A DNA stretch of 64,000 nucleotides from assembly GCA_946183145.1 (NCBI GenBank), contig CAMGZM010000004.1, positions 1 through 64,000 of the forward strand, in the 5' to 3' direction. Below, one piece after another: positions 17,445-26,049 of the stretch. A program made the position numbers and the translations under genes. Below the pieces are notes generated by a model that made no database searches, was not told the origin of the DNA, and saw nothing but the letters and a program-made list of their open reading frames with translations. This stretch comes from an uncultured Fretibacterium sp. (GTDB lineage: Bacteria > Synergistota > Synergistia > Synergistales > Aminobacteriaceae). The number at the start of each line of letters is the position of its first letter. The first letter of the stretch is position 1.

Positions 17445-18911
17445 ATGTTATTCATGATTGACACAAGCAGGCATCTTGAACGCAGACTTACGCCCCTTAA
17501 TGTATGGTCGCTCGCTTTCGGGTGCGTAATAGGCTGGAGCGCGTATGTTATGCCCGGCACAATTTTCCTTCCGAACGCCGGCCCTCTAGGAACGTTGATA
17601 GCTATGGAGCTTGCGACTCTCGTAATGCTCATAATCGCGTACAATTACAGCTACATGATCAAGAAATTTCCTCTTACGGGCGGAGAATTTATCTATGCGA
17701 AAATGGCATTCGGCGAGACACACGGATTTTTGTGCGCGTGGTTCTTGAGCCTCTCTTACTTGTCTGTTATTCCCCTTAATGCTACGGCCATGAACTTAAT
17801 CATGCGTGCTGTTGCGGGTGATACGTTCCAGTTCGGATTTCACTATGTAGTATCGGGCTATGATGTATATTTCGGTGAAATGGTGCTTGCTATTGGCGCG
17901 TTATTCCTGTTCCAGATGATTAACTCTGCTGGCGTTCATGTTACGGGGAAGATTCAGACGTTTCTTGTGATGATTCTTCTCGGAGGAATATTGATACTTC
18001 TCGGCGGAGCGATGTTCAGCCCGAATGCGTCAACAGAGAATCTCACACCGATGTTTCACCCTGTAGACTCATCATTCACGAAAGGGATTATGGCTCAGAT
18101 AATCGCGGTGTTTGTTACTGGGCCGATGTCGTTCGTAGGATTTGACACAGTGCCGCAGCTTATGGAGGAGTCAAAATTCTCATCAGACCGCGTAAAAGTC
18201 GTAATGGATACGAGCATAGTATGCGGGGGGTTTGTGTATATTGCGCTAACTATTTTTGCGTGCGCTGTAATTCCGTATGTCTATCATCATTCATGGCCGG
18301 CATATATCGCTGACTTGTCGAATCAATCCGGCACGGCGGGAATTGCGACCCTCAACGCGGCGCGGATCGTCATGGGCAGCAAGGGGCTAATCATTCTCAC
18401 AGCGTCAGTGCTTGCGGCGATGCTTACGGGGATGATTGGCTTCTACATGGCAACAAGCAGACTCCTCTACTCAATGTCGCGGGATGGAATGCTTCCGGAA
18501 TGGTTCGCGTATCTCAACAAAAACGGAGTGCCTACACACGCGGGACTCTTCTGCACGGTCATAGCTTCTCTCACGTGCTTAATGGGTCGCGCTGTAATGG
18601 GCTGGGTTTTCGACATGGCTTCAACGGGAGCGGCGATAGGTTTTGCGTACACGTCAATATCTGCGGCTAAATATTCGTGGCAGGAAAAACGAACCGACAT
18701 ATTGATATTCGGCGTGCTAGGTTTCATTCTCTCGCTGATGATGGCGGTGTTCTTATTGTTCCCTCTTCCCGGCCTTAATGTTTCGCTCGGAAATGAGTCG
18801 TATACTCTTCTGTTCTTATGGGTAGTTATCGGTACTTTGTTCTACGTGATACGGCGTACTTGGGGGGGGGGGGTCAATCGTCCGTCATTACGAGGAGAAT
18901 ATAGAGAGTGA
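17445..18911 (+). CDS. APC-superfamily amino acid permease
   Basis: Multi-TM protein with APC N-terminus (LTPLNVWSLAFGCVIGWSAYVMPGT); C-terminus crosses a G12 tract. Confidence 0.85.
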   Translation: MLFMIDTSRHLERRLTPLNVWSLAFGCVIGWSAYVMPGTIFLPNAGPLGTLIAMELATLVMLIIAYNYSYMIKKFPLTGGEFIYAKMAFGETHGFLCAWFLSLSYLSVIPLNATAMNLIMRAVAGDTFQFGFHYVVSGYDVYFGEMVLAIGALFLFQMINSAGVHVTGKIQTFLVMILLGGILILLGGAMFSPNASTENLTPMFHPVDSSFTKGIMAQIIAVFVTGPMSFVGFDTVPQLMEESKFSSDRVKVVMDTSIVCGGFVYIALTIFACAVIPYVYHHSWPAYIADLSNQSGTAGIATLNAARIVMGSKGLIILTASVLAAMLTGMIGFYMATSRLLYSMSRDGMLPEWFAYLNKNGVPTHAGLFCTVIASLTCLMGRAVMGWVFDMASTGAAIGFAYTSISAAKYSWQEKRTDILIFGVLGFILSLMMAVFLLFPLPGLNVSLGNESYTLLFLWVVIGTLFYVIRRTWGGGVNRPSLRGEYRE

Positions 18912-19034
18912 AGAAAGCAATTGACGCATGAATAAAAGCTCCGTTGATTTTGAGTCAGCGGAGTATTTTTTTGTGTTCATAGTTGAGGCTATAATATCAG
19001 CATTCATATTCATCACATGAAAGAAGGAATCATT

Positions 19035-20627
19035 ATGAGCGTCAAAAAGTTTTTGCTTGCGTTTCTGTTTTTGTGCGTAACTTTTCAGGCTGAAGCGGCA
19101 AATTTCCGTGATGAGCTTCTGAGGCTTGAAGGTGTTGTATCTGTTGACGTTATCACACAGAGTCCCGACAAAGATGGTAATGTTCCTTTCAAGGAGAAAT
19201 ATATTGCGTGGTTCTCTCAACCAATCGACTGGAAGAATCCTAGCGGTGATAAATTCCTTCAGCGGGTCGAAATAGGCTATCAGGGAATCGATAATGTGAA
19301 CGTCGCGTATGTCGGCGGCTATAATCTCAGGAATAGCGATTTCCCAAAAGATGACCGCGTAGAGCTTGTGAGAATGTACAACGCAAACTTCATCAGCTTT
19401 GAGTACAGGTATTACGGACTCTCAATGCCTGAAAGACTCTCGGACGATGTGCCAGCGTTATGGGAGCATCTCACGAACAAGAACGCCGCTAATGATTTTC
19501 ACAGCGTAATGGAAAAACTCCGGGGAATTTTGTCGGGCAATTGGGCGTTCACGGGAATCAGCAAGGGAGGACAGACGACAAATATTTTTGCGTACTATTA
19601 TCCCAATGACGCAGATGTTTACGTCCCGTATGTAGCTCCTTTGTGTTACGGCCCGGAGGATATGAGACTCCCTGAAGCTGTATTCACGTCAATCGGCAAT
19701 GAGCGTTACGGAGAGTCAAAAGCAAAACAGTACCGCGACATAATCATGAAGTATCTTGTCGAGATGATAAGGGAACGGAAATATATTCAGCCGAGATACT
19801 ACAAGTTAATATCTGATGATGTTCCTTACGGGAGCGAGGATATGTATATTTCTGCTGACGATATGCCCTCGTTTGATGTTCGCTATGAGGCAGAGCTTGT
19901 AGATATTCCTGTGAGTATGTGGCAGTATGACAAAAATTTTGCCTCGTTCGATGAGGTGCTTAACATGCCCAAGTCAACAAGCAGCGACAAAGAAGCATAT
20001 CTGCGTGAAATGCTAAGACTTCTCAGGGAGAATGACTCAGCCAGCGATACGGGCAGCGATGAGGAAAAATCCCAAACTCCCCGCGTCAGGAAGGATTATG
20101 CGTATCAAGTTCAGGTTCACAAAGAGAACGGCGCATACGGGATAATGTTGAAGTATTTCCGCGAGGCTGCAAGGAAGGAAGGACTCACCATTAAGTTCAA
20201 AGAGGAGGACGAGCCCGGATATTACTCAAGGACTGAGATAAAACCGAATCTGCTTGCTACACTCAGCTATGACAGCACACTAAGCGACAATATACGCAGA
20301 TGGTCTCACACAACAGAGTCGAAAGTCATAATGATTTACGGAAATTCTGACCCTTGGTACTTTGTGAGGATGGAAGATGTTACGGACAACCCGAATGTGA
20401 GAGTCTTTGTGGCTGATTACGGACACGGCGCAGAAATATCTATGCTTTCTTCTGAGGACAAAGCAGCTGCAACAGAAATTCTCAATGCACAGCTTCAGAC
20501 GAACACGAAAGAGAATCCGCAGGAGCTTCGAGTCCTCAATTCATCGGGCGGAAATTGCAGCTTCACAGGAACAGGAGCATTAATGCTGTCTGTATTGCTG
20601 ATGTTCATTCGCAGGAAGAAATCATGA
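19035..20627 (+). CDS. Secreted serine peptidase, PS-10/S37 tripeptidyl aminopeptidase-like, with Synerg-CTERM-like tail
   Basis: Signal peptide MSVKKFLLAFLFLCVTFQAEAA; FTGISKGGQT nucleophile elbow; C-terminal SSGGNCSFTGTGALMLSVLLMFIRRKKS. Confidence 0.7.
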   Translation: MSVKKFLLAFLFLCVTFQAEAANFRDELLRLEGVVSVDVITQSPDKDGNVPFKEKYIAWFSQPIDWKNPSGDKFLQRVEIGYQGIDNVNVAYVGGYNLRNSDFPKDDRVELVRMYNANFISFEYRYYGLSMPERLSDDVPALWEHLTNKNAANDFHSVMEKLRGILSGNWAFTGISKGGQTTNIFAYYYPNDADVYVPYVAPLCYGPEDMRLPEAVFTSIGNERYGESKAKQYRDIIMKYLVEMIRERKYIQPRYYKLISDDVPYGSEDMYISADDMPSFDVRYEAELVDIPVSMWQYDKNFASFDEVLNMPKSTSSDKEAYLREMLRLLRENDSASDTGSDEEKSQTPRVRKDYAYQVQVHKENGAYGIMLKYFREAARKEGLTIKFKEEDEPGYYSRTEIKPNLLATLSYDSTLSDNIRRWSHTTESKVIMIYGNSDPWYFVRMEDVTDNPNVRVFVADYGHGAEISMLSSEDKAAATEILNAQLQTNTKENPQELRVLNSSGGNCSFTGTGALMLSVLLMFIRRKKS

Positions 20628-20959
20628 TTGCGGACATAAAGCGCGGGAATCTCTTTTCGCCCGTAAGAAAAAGCGATGAGGAATTTTCTGAGATTCTAAT
20701 TTCGGGGAAATCAGGCGGGAGTCGTGCCGAAAGAATCATCTCACACGGCCATGTATCACCGCCGGGATTCTGGTATGACCAAGACGAATGGGAGTTTGTT
20801 GCGGTCTTGCAGGGAGATGCGGAACTTGAGTTTGAGTCCGGGACTCTGAGAATGAATCCGGGGGACTGGGTGATAATTCCGGCGCATTTACGGCACAGAG
20901 TCAAAAAGACTTCGGAGACTCCGCCGTGCGTATGGCTTGCGTTTTTCGGGAATGAATGA
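20624..20959 (+). CDS. Cupin-domain protein
   Basis: HGHVSPPGFWYDQDEWEFVAVLQGDAELEFESGTLRMNPGDWVIIPAHLRHRV; ATGA overlap with the upstream peptidase. Confidence 0.85.
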   Translation: MIADIKRGNLFSPVRKSDEEFSEILISGKSGGSRAERIISHGHVSPPGFWYDQDEWEFVAVLQGDAELEFESGTLRMNPGDWVIIPAHLRHRVKKTSETPPCVWLAFFGNE

Positions 20960-20974
20960 CAATGAGGAGAAATA

Positions 20975-21634
20975 ATGCCAAGACAGAATAATATCCCGGA
21001 GCTTGATAAACTTTTTCAGGACGTAAGAGAGTACCGCTCAAGCAAAAACTATATGGAGCTGTTAGACTTCATAAAGCGTTTCAGAAATATAGCCCCGTAT
21101 AATGCGATGCTGATTCATATTCAGAAGCCGGGAAGCAAATATGTTGCCAGCGCAAAAGATTGGTATGCGAGATTCGGACGGAGGCCCAAACCCGGAGCAA
21201 GGCCGCTGATTATATTATGGACATTCGGCCCGGTGTCGTTTGTGTACGAGCTTGAAGACACAGAGGGAGAAGAATTTCCGATTGCGATAACTCTCAACAG
21301 CAATCATGATGAAGTTACGCAGCTTGCGACGATATATCATGAATTAGGTCATATTTACTGCGGTCATCTTGGGAATCAAAAGCTGGATTATCTTCCGAAA
21401 CGTTGTGTACTACCGATAGAGGTTAAAGAATTTGAAGCGGAGTCTGTGTGCTGGCTTTTATGTGAACGCGAGGGAATCAAGAATCCTTCTGCTGAATATC
21501 TGAGCAATTATCTTAACAGCTATAATGAGATCCCGGATATAAGCATTGATACTGTACTGAAAGCAGCGGCAAAAATTGAGCAGATGAGAAATAAAGTATT
21601 AACTTCACCGCGCAAAGAGCTTAAGATAGACTAG
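20975..21634 (+). CDS. ImmA/IrrE-family metallopeptidase-like protein
   Basis: HELGHIYCGHLG zinc-binding motif with downstream EFEAESVCWLL. Confidence 0.8.
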   Translation: MPRQNNIPELDKLFQDVREYRSSKNYMELLDFIKRFRNIAPYNAMLIHIQKPGSKYVASAKDWYARFGRRPKPGARPLIILWTFGPVSFVYELEDTEGEEFPIAITLNSNHDEVTQLATIYHELGHIYCGHLGNQKLDYLPKRCVLPIEVKEFEAESVCWLLCEREGIKNPSAEYLSNYLNSYNEIPDISIDTVLKAAAKIEQMRNKVLTSPRKELKID

Positions 21635-21639
21635 CACAA

Positions 21640-21690
21640 AAAATCCCCCTTCAGCCGAACAAAAACATGGACGGAAGGGGGAAAATTTTT
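21640..21690. terminator. Bidirectional terminator
   Basis: AAAAAATCCCCCTT...AAGGGGGAAAATTTTT between convergent genes. Confidence 0.7.
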
Positions 21691-22210
21691 ATGCGTTGCG
21701 GGGTTCTGATTTGCTTTCCTCGATTAAGCGTTTCACGTCCTCAAGAGTTATTGACGGCTTACGGGAGGCGTTCCACTCAAGAAATTTCTGCACCATCGGC
21801 AATGCCATTAGTATTCCCAGCATAACAATCAGCAAGTACAGAAAGTTTTGCGTGTCTCCTATTCTCGCGTCAATATCGTGTACCCTCTGCGACAATGCAG
21901 CAACGGAAGCGGCTATGTTGCTTATGTCCTGCCTGAGAGATTTTATTTCCTTGTTCATTTCTTCTCTCACCTGTTTTATTTCTTCCCTCTGCGCTTTGAG
22001 TTCTTCTTTTATGCCCTTGATTTCCTCTCTCATTTCCTCGCGCATTTGCTTCATTTCCCGCATGATAGCATCAAATTTGCTGTTGATACTTTCCATGTGA
22101 GCATTGAAGACTTCCTTACGCACGTAAATTTCTGGGTCTGCCGTCTCTGCTCCGTAACTAGCGCCGCAAATAACAAGCACAAACATTATCATCATCATAA
22201 ACTTTTTCAT
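21689..22210 (-). CDS. Exported coiled-coil protein with C-terminal TM segment
   Basis: Signal peptide MKKFMMMIMFVLVICGASYG, long charged heptad-like region, TM LYLLIVMLGILMALPMV. Confidence 0.65.
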   Translation of the reverse strand: MKKFMMMIMFVLVICGASYGAETADPEIYVRKEVFNAHMESINSKFDAIMREMKQMREEMREEIKGIKEELKAQREEIKQVREEMNKEIKSLRQDISNIAASVAALSQRVHDIDARIGDTQNFLYLLIVMLGILMALPMVQKFLEWNASRKPSITLEDVKRLIEESKSEPRNA

Positions 22211-22304
22211 GTCCTGTTCTCCTTCCTGAAAATTAACAGCCAAGCCCGCAATGAGCCTGACTGTTATTATAGTGCAATGCTGTCTGAAAGTTTTTGCTGA
22301 AAGT

Positions 22305-24809
22305 TTACTTGTTCTCAGCGTTGAGAGTCTGAGCCGCGATTCTTCCTGACACAAAAATTTCTGTGATCGCATTTCCGCCGAGACGATTCCCGCCGTGAAT
22401 GCCTCCCGTAACTTCTCCGGCCGCGTAAAGTCCCGGAATGATTCTCCCTTTAGGCGTGAGTACGTGCCTTCCTTCGTCTACAACAATTCCGCCCATCGTG
22501 TGATGCGTACTCGGTGCCATGAGTCTTATCGTCATAATCGTGTTGTCGAGGTCATATGAGTCAACGTTGTATGAGCCGTCCGGGTTTTTCTGGACATTTC
22601 CGACAGGGCGAGAGGCTATAGCTTTTCCGACATCGGGGAACTCTGAACCAGTCATCACCGCTTTGTCGTATGCGCGTATTGTCTGTTCTACGACTTTGGG
22701 ATCTGCTTTGACTCCAAGCTCTGCGAACAATGCGGGAAGCTCTGAGATTTTCCGCCTGTAATAGCGTCCGGGGTAATCTCCCGTTTCAGGAAGCTGAGTC
22801 GGCGCGGGCATCTTCTGCTCAACGTTGTAGAACTCAAGAAAGACTCCCTTGCTGCCCTTGTAATCCATTCCGTTTTTGAACTCAGCAAGCGACAATACAT
22901 CACGTTCTGATCCCTCATCAACGAATCTATGTCCCGTAATCGGTGAAATCCAGCAGGCATAATTTCCGCCGCCGAACGCTAAATTACCGTTGTCGATCCA
23001 CGCAATTGGCATCATCTGTGTGAAGCCCATTCCCGTAGAAGCTGCCCCGGCTTTTTCGGACATTATGATTCCGTCGCCCTGAAGTGATGAGCGGTTTGTC
23101 GTTTTTGTCGACATTGTTACGTATTCGGGAGACCAGTAGACATTATCATTCACAACTTCTTTCAGGTTCGCCGCAAATCCTCCTGTCGCTACTATTACGC
23201 CTTTTGCCGCGTATGCTGTTATCTCTGTGCCGTCATAACGTTTTGCCTTTACGCCGATAACGCGCCCGCCTTCCTTGATGAGTTCCGTTGCTGTTGTGCG
23301 AGTCATGAGCTTGTTCGCGGGATTGGCTTTGTACATGGCCGTCAACGGTGCGACAAAGTATGTTCCCCATCGGCCCGGATAACTTTCTTTCGTTCCGTCG
23401 CCGTCAGTGTCAACTTCTGCGCCTACAAATTCATTCTCACGATACCATAATGCGCCGATTAATGTCTGCTGTGTGTCCTCGTGGAAAGTCGCTCCCATTC
23501 CTTCAAGCCATTCTTTGAGACCCTGCGCGCGCTCGATGAACTGTCTTACGAGATTCACATCGCCGTAAATCCATGATTTTTTGTCCGCGCTCTGTCTGAG
23601 TCCGCCGTAATATGTCTGGAATATATGAAGGTTGAGAGTCGAGAACAAAGCGAGCTGATTCTCAGGAGTCCCCGCGTCAAGTTTAGGCTGCGCCCACGAA
23701 AGATATTCGCGGATTTCGTCCTTCAACGCTTTGAGAATGGGCAAATATTCAGCGTGAACACCGTGCTTTGAGAGTTCTGCGGCATCACCTGCTACATATT
23801 CGTGTGTGTCGTAATATTTCGCGTCAAAAGGTGCTTCGTTCCAGTTGAGAATCATTTTCAGCTCATTGATACAGCCCGGCACGCTCTTGACTTTGGGATA
23901 TTCCTGGCCTGTGAAAGCGTAAATTCCTGTTGTTGCGTCAGGATTTTTCGGATTCCAAACAAGATAGGGCATGACAGATTGATATTGTCCGCCTGAAACG
24001 AGAGTATTTCCGCCTGCCTCCGCGTTTTTCTCGATGATGAGAACAGTATTTCCGTCCTGAGCTGCCTGCGCTCCTGCCGCGACTCCTGCACCGCCCGCGC
24101 CGATGATAATCACGTCATACGTATACTTTTCGGGATTGCCGGGTTTGTGTTCGACTTTTGCGGCCTTGAATGCGTCCATGTTCGTGCATGATGCTTTTTC
24201 CGCCGCGCTGTTTACGGCGTTGCGTAATGCCCTCGTCGAGAATGTCGCCCCCGATACAGCGTCAACCCCTGAGCCGTTAGCTTGAATCATTTCGGGAATC
24301 ATGATGTCGAATGCTATATCGCCAACGTGAGGAGTCTCCGTATGAGTCGTAACTTCAAGCTCTGTCATCTTGTCGGCTGTGAATCTTGCGCGGATGTGAA
24401 CAGGCCCGTTATAGCCCATTGCTTCAGCGGTATATTCACCGGGCGTGAATGATACGGGGGCGTTGTTGCTTGCTGACTCACCTCTTGCGGCCTTGAGAGC
24501 TTTGCTGACGGCTTCAACGATTCCATCTCGTGTCATTGTTGCGTTTGAGACTGCGTCAATTTTTGCCTCGCTTTTTCCGATGAGCTGCCCTTTGTAGTTC
24601 TCGAAATTCTGAACTCCGAACGGGACTTCTTCCGGCGCGTCAATCTCTACAGCAGTGATTTTGTCCGCGTCAACAGTAACCTTCACTTTGACGGGAGATC
24701 CCTCGCTGTAGCCTTTTCCTTCTCCCTCATACGTGCCGGGCGTGAATGCACCGTAAGCGCACGACGAAAGAAGCATTACACATAGAATAACGCTGAGAAA
24801 TTTTTTCAT
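22305..24809 (-). CDS. FAD-dependent fumarate/urocanate reductase-like flavoprotein with two N-terminal FMN-binding domains
   Basis: Signal peptide/lipobox LLSSCAYG; two FMN_bind-type repeats (VDAVSNATMTRDGIVEAV; VDAVSGATFSTRAL); DVIIIGAGGAGVAAGAQAA Rossmann; THHTMGGIVVD. Confidence 0.9.
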   Translation of the reverse strand: MKKFLSVILCVMLLSSCAYGAFTPGTYEGEGKGYSEGSPVKVKVTVDADKITAVEIDAPEEVPFGVQNFENYKGQLIGKSEAKIDAVSNATMTRDGIVEAVSKALKAARGESASNNAPVSFTPGEYTAEAMGYNGPVHIRARFTADKMTELEVTTHTETPHVGDIAFDIMIPEMIQANGSGVDAVSGATFSTRALRNAVNSAAEKASCTNMDAFKAAKVEHKPGNPEKYTYDVIIIGAGGAGVAAGAQAAQDGNTVLIIEKNAEAGGNTLVSGGQYQSVMPYLVWNPKNPDATTGIYAFTGQEYPKVKSVPGCINELKMILNWNEAPFDAKYYDTHEYVAGDAAELSKHGVHAEYLPILKALKDEIREYLSWAQPKLDAGTPENQLALFSTLNLHIFQTYYGGLRQSADKKSWIYGDVNLVRQFIERAQGLKEWLEGMGATFHEDTQQTLIGALWYRENEFVGAEVDTDGDGTKESYPGRWGTYFVAPLTAMYKANPANKLMTRTTATELIKEGGRVIGVKAKRYDGTEITAYAAKGVIVATGGFAANLKEVVNDNVYWSPEYVTMSTKTTNRSSLQGDGIIMSEKAGAASTGMGFTQMMPIAWIDNGNLAFGGGNYACWISPITGHRFVDEGSERDVLSLAEFKNGMDYKGSKGVFLEFYNVEQKMPAPTQLPETGDYPGRYYRRKISELPALFAELGVKADPKVVEQTIRAYDKAVMTGSEFPDVGKAIASRPVGNVQKNPDGSYNVDSYDLDNTIMTIRLMAPSTHHTMGGIVVDEGRHVLTPKGRIIPGLYAAGEVTGGIHGGNRLGGNAITEIFVSGRIAAQTLNAENK

Positions 24810-24884
24810 GATGAATCCCTCTTTGCATTAAAATTTTTTGGATGGCAATAATAATATCATGCTTTTATACTTTTCAGCTTAGGA

Positions 24885-25661
24885 TTAGAATGGAGTTGCT
24901 GTTTCTGTTAAAGCATCTTCGGACATACGTACATAACCAAAGTGGAACTGTGAATTTGATATTACCTTTTTCAGATTGGCTCCAGTGCTTATGATTCTGA
25001 ACATGTCAGCTTTCAGAGTATGCTCTTCCTTGATGTTTGTGATTTTTATCCAGAGTCTCGCGTGTTCATTTCCGCCAAATTCAACTGGCACACACGAAAC
25101 ATCATCAGGGCAGTACATACGATTCTTTGAAGTTTGAATCTCTAGCACCTCAGCTGTGTAGCAAATATCGTTTTCTTCATCTGAGACTGCGAACAGGATT
25201 ATTACTTTTTCACCGCTCCCGGCTCTGCGGTTATATTCATCTGCTTTTTCTTTGGCCATGCCGTAACTCATGCTGTCCGTAGAAAACCACGTGTAACCGT
25301 GTCCGTTAGTGGCTGCATTATTCTGGTAAGCCTTGATGACTTTATGACCGTCCATCTTGTCGCCATTTACTGAAGTCCCGATATTGAGCTTGATAAATAT
25401 GTAGTCGTTGCTGTTTCTTGTTTCTTTTGTTTCCTGTTTCGGCATATCGCTTATCCCACAGTATTTTTTCTCTAACTCAACGTAGAGTTTCTCGTCATGC
25501 GACAACATATACATTCTCAGCATTTCGGAAAGAGCTTCTGTTTTTTCGACTCCCTTGATTTTCACAAACTCATCAAATATTCTTTGAGTCTCTTCATCAG
25601 CATAAAGAGATATATATTTCGACCTTCCTATGATAAATCCGCTTCTTTCAATTGATTTTGA
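24885..25661 (-). CDS. Hypothetical protein with probable N-terminal ribbon-helix-helix-like segment (start uncertain)
   Basis: Supplied ORF starts at 25565, but the same frame stays open upstream: IERSGFIIGRSKYISLYADEETQRIFDEFVKIKGVEKTEALSEMLRMYML. No canonical start found upstream. Confidence 0.5.
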   Translation of the reverse strand, partial: SKSIERSGFIIGRSKYISLYADEETQRIFDEFVKIKGVEKTEALSEMLRMYMLSHDEKLYVELEKKYCGISDMPKQETKETRNSNDYIFIKLNIGTSVNGDKMDGHKVIKAYQNNAATNGHGYTWFSTDSMSYGMAKEKADEYNRRAGSGEKVIILFAVSDEENDICYTAEVLEIQTSKNRMYCPDDVSCVPVEFGGNEHARLWIKITNIKEEHTLKADMFRIISTGANLKKVISNSQFHFGYVRMSEDALTETATPF

Positions 25662-25743
25662 GATGTGTATATGTTAATACCGCTTAAAAAACCATGTCAA
25701 TAAATGTACCGCAAAATTGAACGAGATATTAATTCGAAACAGC

Positions 25744-25810
25744 AAATTTTTTCATGAGTGAATCCCTCTTTGCATTAAAATTTTGGGGATGTGAGTAATA
25801 ATATCATCTT
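25744..25810 (-). repeat. Degenerate copy of the 5' UTR/start region of the 22305-24809 gene
   Basis: aaattttttcatgagtgaatccctctttgcattaaaatttt...aataatatcat closely matches 24798-24863. Confidence 0.75.
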
Positions 25811-25943
25811 TCATTTTTCACATATCAGTTACATTTGCAGACTCGTGAAATTGAGTCAGCGATTTATTTTTCTGACTCTCAGACTCATATCACATGCCTG
25901 AAAATTTTTTTGCACAGTTAATTTTTGTTCAGTATATCTTCAA

Positions 25944-25972
25944 TTGACGAAACCGCGAATTTATATTAAATT
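25944..25972 (+). promoter_or_regulatory. Putative sigma70-type promoter
   Basis: TTGACG-17 nt-TAAATT upstream of the TPP-enzyme gene. Confidence 0.45.
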
Positions 25973-26049
25973 ATTCCCGTTTCCAGTAAAATTTAATTCA
26001 CTAGAAAATTTCTCATCATCATCAATCTTAAAGGAGGCAAGTTTTACGC

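Noticed and set aside
25744-25810. Duplicated start region as an insertion-sequence end
   Set aside because: No transposase or terminal inverted repeats; the similarity is to a gene's 5' region.
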